Positions 8,079 to 16,556 are shown, counted from the stretch's first letter. The stretch: DNA of 64,000 nucleotides from Nonomuraea helvata (GCF_039535785.1 NZ_BAAAXV010000008.1:496001-560000); one strand, 5' to 3'. Numbers and translations are program-made. Notes: generated by a model from the sequence alone, not told the origin.

Positions 8079-8582
8079 ATGTTCGAGGCGGGTGACGTGC
8101 TCCGCGTGCTGGAGACGCTGGGGGAGGCGGGCTGCGAGGTCTGGATCGCCGGCGGCTGGGGGATCGACGCGCTCGTGGGCCGCGTCACCCGGGAGCACGG
8201 CGACCTCGACCTGCTCCACCGCGTCGAGCAGGAGCCCGCCGTGATCGCCGCGCTCGAGGCGGCAGGGTACGCCGAGCGCGAGGGCGTCGTGCCGGGCCGG
8301 CCGGCCCGCTTCGTCATGGCCGGCCCCCACGGCCGCGAGCTCGACCTGCACCCGCTGCGGTTCGCCCCGGACGGCTCGGCGCTGCAGCGCCTCGACGAGC
8401 GGGGCGGCGCCCTGTCCTACCCGGCCGCCGCCTTCGTCACCGGCGTGATCGACGGGGCGCGGGTGCCCTGCCTGTCGGCCGCCCAGCAGGTGCACTTCCA
8501 CCAGGGGTACGAGCCGAGGGAGCGCGACCTGCACGACATGGCGCGGCTACGGGAGGCGTTCGGGATCGTGACTCACTTCTGA
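8079..8582 (+). CDS. nucleotidyltransferase of the aminoglycoside/lincosamide adenylyltransferase type
   Basis: 167 aa with an SD (TGAGGAGG) 7 bp before ATG. The nucleotidyltransferase core is visible as WIAGGWGIDALVGRVTREHG followed by DLDLL, matching the GGW-x-D-x-L and D-x-D pattern of ANT(2'')/LinB-like enzymes, which adenylylate hydroxyls of antibiotics. Many chromosomal members have no proven resistance role, so resistance is only a possibility. It follows leuA by 22 bp and may be co-transcribed. Its 3' end overlaps pyrF, on the other strand, by 10 bp. Confidence 0.75.
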   Translation: MFEAGDVLRVLETLGEAGCEVWIAGGWGIDALVGRVTREHGDLDLLHRVEQEPAVIAALEAAGYAEREGVVPGRPARFVMAGPHGRELDLHPLRFAPDGSALQRLDERGGALSYPAAAFVTGVIDGARVPCLSAAQQVHFHQGYEPRERDLHDMARLREAFGIVTHF

Positions 8583-9397
8583 GTGGCGATCCTCGCGTCC
8601 AGGTGGGCCGCGCACTCGTCACGGAAGGAGAGGACGCGCGAGCGCAGCAGCTCGGGGTCCTCCAGCACGGCACGGGAGACCGAGGGCACGACGGCGTGCC
8701 GTACGGGCCCGAACAGGCGAGCCACGTCGGCGGGGGTGGCGCCCTGGGCGCCCAGCCCCGGAGCGAGGATGGGCCCGTTGAGGTCGAGCAGCGAGTCCTC
8801 CAGCTCGGGCAGCGTGGCCCCCATGACCACCCCCACGGACCCGAACGGCGTGTGCCCGGCGTTCGCCGCGGCGGCGCCGGCGAGCACCTGGCCGGCCACG
8901 AGCCGCTGCAGCGCGGCCGCCTCCGGGTTGGAGGTGCGGGCCAGCACGAACACGCCCGCGTCGTTGGCCACGGCCGAGGTGATCGCCCCCTCCAGCGACC
9001 CGAACCCGAGGTACGGGCTCAGCGTCACGGCGTCGACGGCCAGCGGGCTGCCCCGGTCGAGGTAGGCCTCGGCGTAGGCGGCCATCGTGCTGTCGATGTC
9101 GCCACGCTTGACGTCGAGCAGCACCAGCGTGCCGGCCTCGCGCAGGTCGGCGATGGTGCGTTCCAGCACGGCGATGCCGCGGCTGCCCCAGCGCTCGAAG
9201 AAGGCCGACTGCGGTTTGACCACGGCCGCCACGTCGCTCACGGTGTCGACCACCGTGCGGCTGAAGCGTTCCAGACCGGCGGGCGAGTCGTCGAGCCCCC
9301 ACGCGTGGAGCAGCGCCGGGCTCGGGTCTATGCCCACACAGAGCGGTCCGTACTCGTCGAGCCTGGCTCGCAGGCGTGTCCCGAACGACTCGTTCAT
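8573..9397 (-). CDS. pyrF: orotidine 5'-phosphate decarboxylase (type 2)
   Basis: 274 aa. It converts OMP to UMP, the last step of de novo pyrimidine synthesis. Near residue 96 it carries the catalytic Lys-Asp array DVKRGDID. It has the KPQSAFFERWG, TLSPYLG and VPSVSRAV blocks of the longer mycobacterial-type PyrF. It stands alone here, separate from the other pyr genes. Confidence 0.93.
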   Translation of the reverse strand: MNESFGTRLRARLDEYGPLCVGIDPSPALLHAWGLDDSPAGLERFSRTVVDTVSDVAAVVKPQSAFFERWGSRGIAVLERTIADLREAGTLVLLDVKRGDIDSTMAAYAEAYLDRGSPLAVDAVTLSPYLGFGSLEGAITSAVANDAGVFVLARTSNPEAAALQRLVAGQVLAGAAAANAGHTPFGSVGVVMGATLPELEDSLLDLNGPILAPGLGAQGATPADVARLFGPVRHAVVPSVSRAVLEDPELLRSRVLSFRDECAAHLDARIATQK

Positions 9398-9519
9398 CTC
9401 AAAGGGCCCCCTTACGACCTACGCAGCCTAGCCCCGGCGGCCACGGCCAGGAATGTTTACTGCCGTGACGATATGAACAGGTGTCTTCTGGGAGTTGCCT
9501 TGGGGGTAGATCAGCCTAC

Positions 9520-9996
9520 ATGTACGAGATCGCCCAACGGGTGCTGGTGCTGCGTACCGATCCGCCGCGCGATGTCACCGTCACGGTCGGCGTGCCCTAT
9601 GAGGAGCCGACGGGGGATTGGTCGTGCCCGTACCGGATCGACGGGCTTGACGGGTGGGAGCACGAGCGGAAGGTCACCGGGCTCGACTCGCTCGAGGCGA
9701 TCGAGCTGGCCCTGGTCATGGTGCGGGCCGCGCTGGCCGGCTCGCACGAGGCGAAGGAGGGGCTGCTCCACTGGGACGAGGCGCCGTCGGGGCAGCGCCC
9801 GCAGACGGTGTACGTGAGCCTGGACAAGAACCGCGATATCGCCTATGTCGCGATGAAGCACGAAATAGTTCCGGGTGAGGTGGCAAGGCAGGTCGCGGTG
9901 GAAGGGGTCGTGCTCGACTTCGGCGGCGCCGGGCAGCTCCTGGGCCTGGAGCTGACGAACGCGGCGACGCGGCTCCCGCCCGAGATGCGGCTCTGA
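9520..9996 (+). CDS. conserved hypothetical protein with DUF2283-like C-terminus
   Basis: 158 aa from ATG 9520; an upstream in-frame GTG at 9481 would add 13 residues with no SD. The N-terminal 90 residues are unrecognised. The C-terminal 60 residues, from VYVSLDKNRDIAYVAM to VLDFGGAGQLLGLELTNA, resemble the DUF2283 fold (a YD-x-x-AD-x-x-YI strand, then a G-x-GIE-x-x-NA motif). It is soluble with no signal peptide. Function is unknown. Confidence 0.65.
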   Translation: MYEIAQRVLVLRTDPPRDVTVTVGVPYEEPTGDWSCPYRIDGLDGWEHERKVTGLDSLEAIELALVMVRAALAGSHEAKEGLLHWDEAPSGQRPQTVYVSLDKNRDIAYVAMKHEIVPGEVARQVAVEGVVLDFGGAGQLLGLELTNAATRLPPEMRL

Positions 9997-10032
9997 TCCC
10001 GGCCGGGATGACGCGGCGGGATAATCGGCGCC

Positions 10033-10836
10033 GTGAGCTCCCTGACTCTCCCGCGCATCGTGGCCACCGACCTCGACGGCACCCTGCTCAACTCATCCGG
10101 CGTCATCACTCCCCGTACCAGGAAGGCTCTCCAGCTGGCCCGCGCGGCCGGAGCGGAGATCGTCTTCGTCACCGCCAGGGCGCCGCGCGGCATCCGCGCG
10201 ATCGCCGGCCAGGCGGGCGTCTCGGGCACCGCGATCTGCAGCAACGGCGCGATCGTGTACGACCTGGCCACCGACGAGATCACCGCCAGTCACCTCCTGG
10301 ACCGGGCGGCGGCGGCGCGTGTCGCGCAGGCCCTGTCCGAGGCACTGCCCGGCGTCGGCCTGGCCGTCGAGACGGGCAGGAACCTGCTCGCCGAGGCCGC
10401 CTACACCCGGCGCGTCGAGCACGACCTGGCGTACTACCGCGAGGTGAGCTCCGTCTTCGACGGTGACGACCCGATCGTCAAGCTGCTCGCCCTGTCGCCC
10501 GGCCACACCGCGGACGAGATGTTCACGGCCGTGATCGCGGCGATCGAGGGCCAGGCGGAGGTCACGCACTCCGGCGTGGACGGGCTCCTCGAGATCAGCG
10601 CTCCGGGGGTGACGAAGGCGGGCACGCTCGACATGCTCTGCCAGGAGCGGGGGATCGAGTCCGGCGAGGTGGTGGCGTTCGGGGACATGCCGAACGACCT
10701 GGCCGTGCTCGCGTACGCGGGCGCCGGGTACGCGATGGCCAACGCGCACCACCTGGTGCTGGCGGCGACCGAGCACCGGACGCTCTCCAACGACGAGGAC
10801 GGGGTGGCCGCCGTGCTGGAGTCCCTCTACGGCTGA
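10033..10836 (+). CDS. HAD-superfamily phosphatase, Cof/IIB type
   Basis: 267 aa from a GTG. Motif I VATDLDGTLL gives the nucleophilic Asp and the acid/base Asp. Motif II is the TAR of FVTARA, and motifs III/IV are the late Lys and FGDMPNDLAVL. The long alpha/beta cap between motifs II and III is the Cof-type cap. These enzymes dephosphorylate sugar phosphates or nucleotide cofactors. The substrate cannot be assigned and the gene appears monocistronic. Confidence 0.85.
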   Translation: MSSLTLPRIVATDLDGTLLNSSGVITPRTRKALQLARAAGAEIVFVTARAPRGIRAIAGQAGVSGTAICSNGAIVYDLATDEITASHLLDRAAAARVAQALSEALPGVGLAVETGRNLLAEAAYTRRVEHDLAYYREVSSVFDGDDPIVKLLALSPGHTADEMFTAVIAAIEGQAEVTHSGVDGLLEISAPGVTKAGTLDMLCQERGIESGEVVAFGDMPNDLAVLAYAGAGYAMANAHHLVLAATEHRTLSNDEDGVAAVLESLYG

Positions 10837-10844
10837 CGCCTGCC

Positions 10845-11183
10845 TCAGGCCTCCCAGCGGTCCTGGGCGGCCATGACCTCGTCGGCGTGGTCGTACGCCC
10901 AGGCTCCGATCGCCTCGATCGGACCGAGGAGGCTGCGGCCGAGGTCGGTCAGCTCGTACTCGACGCGGGGCGGGGCCTCCGCGTAGGCGCGGCGCGCGAC
11001 GAGGCCGTTGAACTCCAGGCGGCGCAGCGTCTCGGTGAGGACCTTGGTGCTGATGCCGCCGATCTCCTCGCGCAGCCGTCCGGGTCGGCGCGGTCCGTGG
11101 CGCAGCGCCCAGAGGACGACGGCGTTCCAGGTGTTGGTCAGCAGGTCGAAGGCCAGCCTCGCCTGGCAGTCGGCGACGAACAA
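10845..11183 (-). CDS. HxlR family winged-helix regulator
   Basis: 112 aa from a TTG preceded by GGAGG. The conserved block runs from the N-terminal Cys (VADCQ) through WNAVVLWALRHGPRR and LREEIGGISTKVLTETLRRLE to the wing YELTDLG, matching the HxlR/MarR-like fold. It is divergent from the reductase at 11264 across an 80-bp gap, so that gene is the likely target. The conserved Cys is at position 6, where redox- or aldehyde-sensing HxlR proteins carry it. Confidence 0.87.
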   Translation of the reverse strand: MFVADCQARLAFDLLTNTWNAVVLWALRHGPRRPGRLREEIGGISTKVLTETLRRLEFNGLVARRAYAEAPPRVEYELTDLGRSLLGPIEAIGAWAYDHADEVMAAQDRWEA

Positions 11184-11263
11184 GGGAGCCTCCGTTAGGC
11201 ACCGAATGGTGTGTGACGTCCTTTCTACAGTCCTTCTACCAGTTCACACATGGGAGGACGGAC

Positions 11264-11902
11264 ATGCGGATCGGGATCCTGGGGGCGGGCGGTATGGCGG
11301 ACGCCCTGGGCACGCAGTGGGCCAGGGCGGGCCACGAGGTGATGATCAGCGGGCGGGACGCGGCGGTGAGCGCGTCCCGGGCGGCGAGCATGACCGCGCA
11401 GGCGGACGGCGCGGTCGTGCGCGCCGGCGGTTGGGCGGAGGCGGCGGAGTTCGGGGAGGTGGTGATGGTGGCCGTCAGGCAGGCTGGGCTCGCCGGCGTG
11501 CTCCAGGCCGCAGGTGCGGCGCTGCGCGGCAAGCCCGTCATCGACGTCGCCAACGCCGAGGGTCCCTTCGACCCCACCCGGCCGATCGCCACGATGATCC
11601 GCGATCTCACAGGCGGTCATGTGGTGAAGGCGTTCAACCTGTGCCACGTGGACGTCTGGCGGATGACGCCTCCGGTGTTCGACGGCAGGCCGCTGGCCGT
11701 GCCGCTGTGCGGCGACGACCCGGCGGCCCTGGCTGCCGTGCGCACGCTGGTCACCGACCTCGGCTGCACGCCCGTGGACGGCGGCGGGCTGGCGCGGGCC
11801 ACGCTGCTGGAGGCGACGGCGGCGTTCATGATCGGCCTCTGGTTCGGCGGCGCCGACGCCCAGGCCGTCCTCCCGCCGATCTCCCACTCGGGCGTCGCGT
11901 AA
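11264..11902 (+). CDS. NADP-dependent F420-reductase-like oxidoreductase (Rossmann)
   Basis: 212 aa. The start was set at ATG 11264 because GGGAGGACGG precedes it. The Rossmann loop GILGAGGMADAL at the N-terminus and the DVANAEGPF and VVKAFN blocks match the F420:NADP oxidoreductase/NADP-binding family (F420_oxidored), which uses NADP(H) with F420 or small carbonyl substrates. It is divergent from, and probably controlled by, the HxlR gene. Three 15-bp tandem repeats straddle its stop codon. Confidence 0.78.
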   Translation: MRIGILGAGGMADALGTQWARAGHEVMISGRDAAVSASRAASMTAQADGAVVRAGGWAEAAEFGEVVMVAVRQAGLAGVLQAAGAALRGKPVIDVANAEGPFDPTRPIATMIRDLTGGHVVKAFNLCHVDVWRMTPPVFDGRPLAVPLCGDDPAALAAVRTLVTDLGCTPVDGGGLARATLLEATAAFMIGLWFGGADAQAVLPPISHSGVA

Positions 11903-11938
11903 CGGGACGTCGCGTAACGGGACGTCTCGTATCGGGGG
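11894..11938. repeat. three tandem 15-bp units
   Basis: GTCGCGTAACGGGAC occurs at 11894-11908 and identically at 11909-11923, with a diverged third unit at 11924-11938. The first copy covers the stop codon of the upstream reductase. The array lies ahead of a small membrane-protein gene, so it may be a regulator-binding array or a simple slippage product. Confidence 0.6.
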
Positions 11939-12043
11939 CGTACGACTGGCGGCGTATCGGGGATGACGACGACCGGCGGATGCGCCGGCGGCGGCACCGG
12001 CAAGATCCTGGAGACCTTCACCCGAGGTCAAAGGAGAAATCCA

Positions 12044-12436
12044 GTGGTAACCCAGGTCGCCAAGGGGAGCGGGTATGTGACCGCGTTCAAGGCCGTTGTC
12101 GTGCTCAACACGCTGTCCGTGCTGGCCCAGGCCGTGACGGCCGGGCAGCTGATGAGCGGGGGAGGGGTGGGCGCCCACGGCATGGGGGCGCTCGCCGTGC
12201 ACGTGCTGGGGCTGGCGCAGCTCGTCGCGGCCGTCCTGCTGTGGCGCCCGGGCCGCGTCGCGGGCTGGCCCGCGCTGGTCAGCCTCGCGGTGCTGCTGCT
12301 CGGCTTCCTCCAGTCCGCCATGGGCGGGTCAGGTGTGCTGGCGGTGCACGTGCCCCTCGCCATGGCCATCTTCGGCCTCAGCGTCTGGCTCCTTGTCTGG
12401 GCCTGGCGCCCTTCGCCGGCTCGATTCGGTGCTTGA
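12044..12436 (+). CDS. small integral membrane protein
   Basis: 130 aa from GTG 12044, preceded by AAAGGAG. Four hydrophobic segments are visible: about residues 12-34, 48-67, 74-95 and 101-123. No catalytic motif or family signature was recognised. It follows the reductase with a 140-bp gap containing tandem repeats. Confidence 0.6.
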   Translation: MVTQVAKGSGYVTAFKAVVVLNTLSVLAQAVTAGQLMSGGGVGAHGMGALAVHVLGLAQLVAAVLLWRPGRVAGWPALVSLAVLLLGFLQSAMGGSGVLAVHVPLAMAIFGLSVWLLVWAWRPSPARFGA

Positions 12437-12485
12437 ACGCTGAGTATTTGCGGCGTCGCACGCCGTGAACGTCTATCATTGCGGC

Positions 12486-12884
12486 ATGACCGCTCCCCAC
12501 CATTGCGCACACCTCGCCGACCGCGTCCAGCGGCTGGAGGACTGGGCCTTCGTCGACGGCGGCGAAGGCGCGAACAACAAGTCCCTCTCCTCAAGGATCC
12601 GTGAGGAGATCCTCAACTACACCGAGCCGGTGTTCGGCGAGATCATGGCCGGTCGCGCCACACTCGCGACGAAGGAGCACCTGAACGCACTCGAACAGCG
12701 CCTGACCGACCTGATGGACAAGCGCTTCGAAGCGGTCGACAAGCGCTTCGAGTCGGTCGACAAGCGCTTGGAGTCGGTCGACGCGAGGTTGGATGAGATG
12801 GAGACGCGGTTCGAGAAGCGCTTCGAGTCGGTCGACGCCAAGCTGGACAAGCTCTTGGCCACCCTCGTCAAGACGGACGGCTGA
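12486..12884 (+). CDS. coiled-coil protein with short tandem heptad-like repeats
   Basis: 132 aa from ATG 12486; a GTG at 12465 is also in frame. The first 60 residues look globular. From about residue 78 the protein repeats DKRFEAV/DKRFESV/DKRLESV units, encoded by three 21-bp near-identical copies (12717-12779) and further diverged ones. This gives a long amphipathic coiled coil like those of small Hsp-interacting or phage-type proteins. A TATCAT hexamer 7 bp before the ATG and the lack of an SD suggest a leaderless mRNA. Endonuclease V overlaps it antisense. Function unknown. Confidence 0.65.
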   Translation: MTAPHHCAHLADRVQRLEDWAFVDGGEGANNKSLSSRIREEILNYTEPVFGEIMAGRATLATKEHLNALEQRLTDLMDKRFEAVDKRFESVDKRLESVDARLDEMETRFEKRFESVDAKLDKLLATLVKTDG

Positions 12885-13582
12885 TACCGACGACCCCTTC
12901 TGCCGGGCCCGGCCCGGCGGGTGTGGTCAGCCGGGTGGCGGGCCAGGTGGTCGGCGCGGCGGATCGGGTCCGGGAGGCGGTAGCGGGGGGCGAGGCGGAG
13001 GGCCTGGTCGGTGGCCGTGTCCAGGGAGATTCGGTGGCCCTGGGAGACGTACACCGGCTTGACGTCCCGCTGGGTGCGCAGCGCCCGCCCCACGACGGCG
13101 CCCTCGTGGACGATCGGCGACCAGTCGCCCCGCTCCGCCCCGGGCATGTCGTACGTGCCGACGAAGGGAGTCTTGCCGACGCCGAGCGCGGGCAGCCCGG
13201 TCAGCACCCCCAGGTGGCAGGCGAGGCCGAAGCCGCGCGGATGCGCCAGCCCGTACCCGTCGCAGACCAGCAGGTCAGGCGTTACGGTGAGCCGTTCGAG
13301 CGCCTCCACCAGAGTGGGCAGCTCGCGGAAGGCGAACAGGCCCGGCACGTACGGGAACGCCGCCTCGCCCTCGACCGTCACCTCCTCCACCGTCGCCAGC
13401 GTGCCGGCGTCGAGGACGACCACGGCGGCTGTCAGCGAGTCGCTCCGGTAATGCACGTCGAGGCCCGCCACCAGGGAGAAGGCGGTGGGTCCCGTGAGCT
13501 CGACGTCTCCGCGGAGGCGGTCCTGGATGGACTCGGCCTCGGCGATGGTGGTGGGCCACGGGTGAAGCTGCTTGATCCGCAC
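12617..13582 (-). CDS. nfi: endonuclease V with an unusual C-terminal run-on
   Basis: 321 aa from GTG 13582. The first about 220 residues are a full endonuclease V, which nicks DNA or RNA one nucleotide 3' of inosine. Visible are the catalytic AGLDVHY, VCDGYGLAHPRGFGLACHLG and YVSQGHRISLDTA blocks and the final RLPDPIRRADHLA helix. The family ends there, yet this frame stays open for about 95 more codons, running antisense through the coiled-coil gene. A small indel that removed the true stop is likely. The core assignment is firm; the 3' boundary is not. Confidence 0.8.
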   Translation of the reverse strand: MRIKQLHPWPTTIAEAESIQDRLRGDVELTGPTAFSLVAGLDVHYRSDSLTAAVVVLDAGTLATVEEVTVEGEAAFPYVPGLFAFRELPTLVEALERLTVTPDLLVCDGYGLAHPRGFGLACHLGVLTGLPALGVGKTPFVGTYDMPGAERGDWSPIVHEGAVVGRALRTQRDVKPVYVSQGHRISLDTATDQALRLAPRYRLPDPIRRADHLARHPADHTRRAGPGRRGRRYQPSVLTRVAKSLSSLASTDSKRFSNRVSISSNLASTDSKRLSTDSKRLSTASKRLSIRSVRRCSSAFRCSFVASVARPAMISPNTGSV

Positions 13583-13597
13583 CCGCCCTAACGTATG

Positions 13598-13655
13598 CCT
13601 CTTCGTTCGAGGCGAAGAGGTCGTGGATCCAAATCCCACCACCACCGCGCCTGAA
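13598..13655 (+). other. hairpin followed by a tRNA 3'-half-like sequence
   Basis: CCTCTTCG (13598-13605) pairs perfectly with CGAAGAGG (13613-13620) around a 7-nt loop. A T-arm-like sequence follows, GTGGATCCAAATCCCAC, with one mismatch to a normal T-stem. No D-arm or 5' acceptor strand is present, so this is not a functional tRNA. It may be a decayed tRNA or attachment-site remnant, or just a terminator. Confidence 0.25.
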
Positions 13656-13666
13656 TCGGGCTTCCG

Positions 13667-13705
13667 AACCGTGGAGAAACGGGCCTGGGCCGCTGTTCCA
13701 CGGTT
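13667..13705. terminator. hairpin, possible terminator
   Basis: AACCGTGGA at 13667-13675 pairs perfectly with TCCACGGTT at 13697-13705, and three T residues start at the end of the second arm. It sits in the roughly 320-bp gap between nfi and the membrane/coiled-coil gene at 13907, where no convincing gene is present. Confidence 0.35.
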
Positions 13706-13906
13706 TCGCCAGGGCGACAAGCGTGTGCGGATGAAGGGCGGCGGGCGGGCGCACCTGAGTGGGCAGGTGATCGCGGACGTCCTGGCTCGCCGGCGTTGCT
13801 ATGTCCAGAATCGCTGAGATACCGCTTTCTGCCCTAGATCCCTCTTGGGATACTCACCAGAGGTTGGCATGACCTTGATGGGCTCTTCGGGAACAGCGGA
13901 GCGAGG

Positions 13907-14560
13907 ATGGCCTCTTACGCAGTACGTCGGTTCGTCGCCTGGCTGGCACGCAACGCAGATGGAGCGATAGCGCTGGCCTTGGCCATCGTCATTGGAGTTG
14001 TCGGCGTACTCCCCGAGGAGGTGGTCTCTTCGGCGGCGACGGGGGAGCTTGTCCACAGTGTGACGCTCATCCTTCTTGCCCTCATCGGGGCCTCAGTGCT
14101 CCGCGATCGGACTCGTTCAGAGCAGCAGTTCACACATCTCGAGAGACTCATCACGCAGGCGAACCCGCGACACGGTCACGCCCTGGACGATGCCGACGAC
14201 GAAAGTCTCGAGGTCCAGTTCGCCGATCTGGCCCGCCGTCTGGAAGGCACCTTCGACGAGTTGGCTGAGCTGGAGGCCGCGATGAAGGCCCGTGCAGCCG
14301 TTGCCCGAAGGCTTGCGGCCGAAGCGGAGGCCAACAGACGTGAAGCCGACTCGAGCCGTGAGGTCGCGGCGCGACGAAAAGAAGAGGCTGACGCCTTCAA
14401 CGTCCTGCTCGCCCAGCAGATCGACGTCGTGGCTCAACGCGTCGAAAAGCGCGGCCAAGGCACTCAACGTCGATACATGCTGTACGGCGTCATTCTTGGA
14501 GCCGCAGTCGCCGTACTACTTGACGTGACCAAGCACTATTGGGCGTTCTGGATGATGTAG
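13907..14560 (+). CDS. membrane-anchored coiled-coil protein
   Basis: 217 aa with a GGAGCGAGG SD. There are two N-terminal transmembrane helices (about residues 18-36 and 47-63). A long charged, Ala/Glu/Arg-rich coiled coil follows (about 70-185, READSSREVAARRKEEADAF), and a third transmembrane helix lies near the C-terminus (about 193-212). The topology resembles membrane scaffolds or effectors, but no family was recognised. Codon use is slightly less GC-biased than in flanking genes. Confidence 0.65.
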   Translation: MASYAVRRFVAWLARNADGAIALALAIVIGVVGVLPEEVVSSAATGELVHSVTLILLALIGASVLRDRTRSEQQFTHLERLITQANPRHGHALDDADDESLEVQFADLARRLEGTFDELAELEAAMKARAAVARRLAAEAEANRREADSSREVAARRKEEADAFNVLLAQQIDVVAQRVEKRGQGTQRRYMLYGVILGAAVAVLLDVTKHYWAFWMM

Positions 14561-14622
14561 TCGTACCTTCCACCAGGTACATCATTCTGATCTTGGCGGT
14601 CGTTCACGACGAAGGCGGGCGG

Positions 14623-15240
14623 CTACGGGGCGCATGCCCCCTTGCTGTCGGCGACCCGCAGGTCCAGCGTCGTGCCGTAGTGCAGGCGCATGCTCTGGCC
14701 GACCGGCGGGTCCTGGGTGCAGACGGTGCGTTCGAGGTGTGAACTGTCGTCGTATCCCTCGGTCACGATGGGCTCGCCGCTGACGTACGGGAAGCCGAGC
14801 TGCAAGGCGGCCTGTTTCGCCTCATTGCCGGTCTTGCCGACGAAGTTCGGCACGACGGGCCAGTTGGTGACGCGGCCGTCGGGCGGGCAGGGCACCTGCG
14901 GGGGCAGGAAACCGAACTCCACCTTCTTCGCCTGAGGGTCCTCGACCTGCGTGCAGACGATCCAGGTACCGGAGTAGGACTCGCCGTCGAACAGATGACC
15001 GTCCGGCAGGGCCCTGTACGCGGTGGTATAGGTGGGCCAGGAGCGCCCCACCTCGCTGCTGACGGCGTCGAGCGTCTTTCCTTTCAAGGAGGGCAACGCA
15101 GGTGACGGATGTTGCGATCCTGCGCCGCTCCCCCCGCTCGCCGCGGTGGAGGCGCCGCCCTCGCCTTCGCCCGAGCAGGCCGCCAGGCCGAGAACGGGCA
15201 CCATCAACAGACCGAGAACAAGGGGCCTGATCCCCACCAT
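14623..15240 (-). CDS. PASTA-domain lipoprotein
   Basis: 205 aa. The N-terminal signal peptide ends in the lipobox LAAC (Cys at about 22), followed by a Gly/Ser-rich linker. Two PASTA-like repeats follow: LPSLKGKTLDAVSSEV and VPNFVGKTGNEAKQAALQLG, the latter closing with CTQDPPVGQSM. PASTA modules bind peptidoglycan fragments or beta-lactams, so an envelope-attached sensor or structural role is likely. It stands alone with no kinase beside it. Confidence 0.8.
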   Translation of the reverse strand: MVGIRPLVLGLLMVPVLGLAACSGEGEGGASTAASGGSGAGSQHPSPALPSLKGKTLDAVSSEVGRSWPTYTTAYRALPDGHLFDGESYSGTWIVCTQVEDPQAKKVEFGFLPPQVPCPPDGRVTNWPVVPNFVGKTGNEAKQAALQLGFPYVSGEPIVTEGYDDSSHLERTVCTQDPPVGQSMRLHYGTTLDLRVADSKGACAP

Positions 15241-15355
15241 GAGCCGCTCCGAGCGTCACCGGACATGATGCAACGATCATGGTCGTCTTCGCGTCACGGG
15301 GCAACCGCGCAGGTGATGACGGGTTCCTTGAGGGCACGTCTGTAGGGTCGGAATC

Positions 15356-16516
15356 ATGAGCGAAGTGCTGGTGGTGGTCGGTCCTGGCGTGGTGGCCGAC
15401 GCCGCGCTGCTCCAAGAGATCGCCACGCGCGAGTTCGCCACTCTCGGCGTCTCCGGCACGCTCGTCCACGCCCGCGACGCCTCCCATGTCCTGTCCCTGG
15501 TGAACGGCGCGGCCTCCGCGGTCGTGCTGCCCGGGCCGTCGGACGAGGTGCGCGCGCTGATCGGGCGGCCGCTCGGGGCGGTGGTCTGGGTGGACGTCGA
15601 GCGCGCCGACGGGGTGATGGCGGGGGCCGGTGCCGCGCACCTTCACGGGCGCGGCATCAGCGGGCTGGCCTGGGGGATCCGGCACGCCGTGCACCGGGTA
15701 CGGCACCCGTCCCGGCGGATCGCGTACGGGGAGCTGCCGGATCAGTGGGGCGAGCTGTACCTGCCGGGCGGGGCGGAGGGTGGACAGGCGGTGCCGGTCG
15801 TGGTGCTCGTCCACGGCGGGTACTGGCGGTCCATCTGGGCGGCCGACCTCATGGAGCCGCTCTGCGCCGACCTGGCGGGGCGCGGGTTCGCGGTGTGGAA
15901 CCTCGAATACCGGCGGCCCGACCTGCACGGCTGGCACGCGACCACGGCGGACGTGGCGGCCGGGCTGGCCGCACTCACGACGATCTCCGAGGCGGCGGCA
16001 GCTCTGGACCTGGGCAAGGTCGCCGTCGTCGGGCACTCGGCGGGCGCCCAGCTCGCCCTGCGCGCCGCGGCCGACCGCGCTGCTCAGTCTGGAGCACTGG
16101 GCGGTGAGGCGCGGATCGTGCTGGCGGTCTCGCTGGCAGGCGTGCTCGACCTCGTCCAGGGCGACAGGCGCCGCCTCAGCTCCGGCGCCGTCGGCTCCGC
16201 ACTGGGCGCACCCGCGCCCGCCCCCGCCGCCGCATCCGCGCCCGGCCACCCCGCGGACGACGAGGCCGCGCGGCTGTACGCGGAGTCATCGCCCCTCCTC
16301 CGGGTCCCGCTCCACGTACGTCAGCTCATCGTCCAGGGCACCGCCGACGACCTGGACCTGGTCGACTTCAGCCGCCGCCACGCACGCGCCGCCGAGGAGG
16401 CCGGCGACGACGTGACCTACGTCGAAATGCCCGCCGACCACTTCGACGTCATCCACCCGGGAACCCCGATCTGGCAGTCCACGGCGCGCGCCATCGTGAG
16501 CGCGCTGAGGCACTAG
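15356..16516 (+). CDS. kynurenine formamidase-type alpha/beta hydrolase with dehydroquinase-like N-terminal domain
   Basis: 386 aa. Residues about 140-386 are an alpha/beta hydrolase with the formamidase oxyanion motif HGGYW, the nucleophile elbow GHSAGA and a late His (PADHFDVIH). Such enzymes hydrolyse N-formylkynurenine to kynurenine. Residues about 1-120 resemble a degenerate type II 3-dehydroquinate dehydratase, ending in AAHLHGRGISGLAWGIRHAV. Its catalytic Tyr/His set is not recognisable, so that part is probably structural or regulatory. The kynurenine monooxygenase gene follows 40 bp downstream, supporting the assignment. Confidence 0.72.
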   Translation: MSEVLVVVGPGVVADAALLQEIATREFATLGVSGTLVHARDASHVLSLVNGAASAVVLPGPSDEVRALIGRPLGAVVWVDVERADGVMAGAGAAHLHGRGISGLAWGIRHAVHRVRHPSRRIAYGELPDQWGELYLPGGAEGGQAVPVVVLVHGGYWRSIWAADLMEPLCADLAGRGFAVWNLEYRRPDLHGWHATTADVAAGLAALTTISEAAAALDLGKVAVVGHSAGAQLALRAAADRAAQSGALGGEARIVLAVSLAGVLDLVQGDRRRLSSGAVGSALGAPAPAPAAASAPGHPADDEAARLYAESSPLLRVPLHVRQLIVQGTADDLDLVDFSRRHARAAEEAGDDVTYVEMPADHFDVIHPGTPIWQSTARAIVSALRH

Positions 16517-16556
16517 CGTCCTGGACATCGGCCCCGTCCCACCGTACGAAGGAAGC

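Noticed and set aside
12717..12835. 21-bp repeats considered as a CRISPR array
   Set aside because: Repeats are contiguous without spacers and encode a coiled coil in frame.
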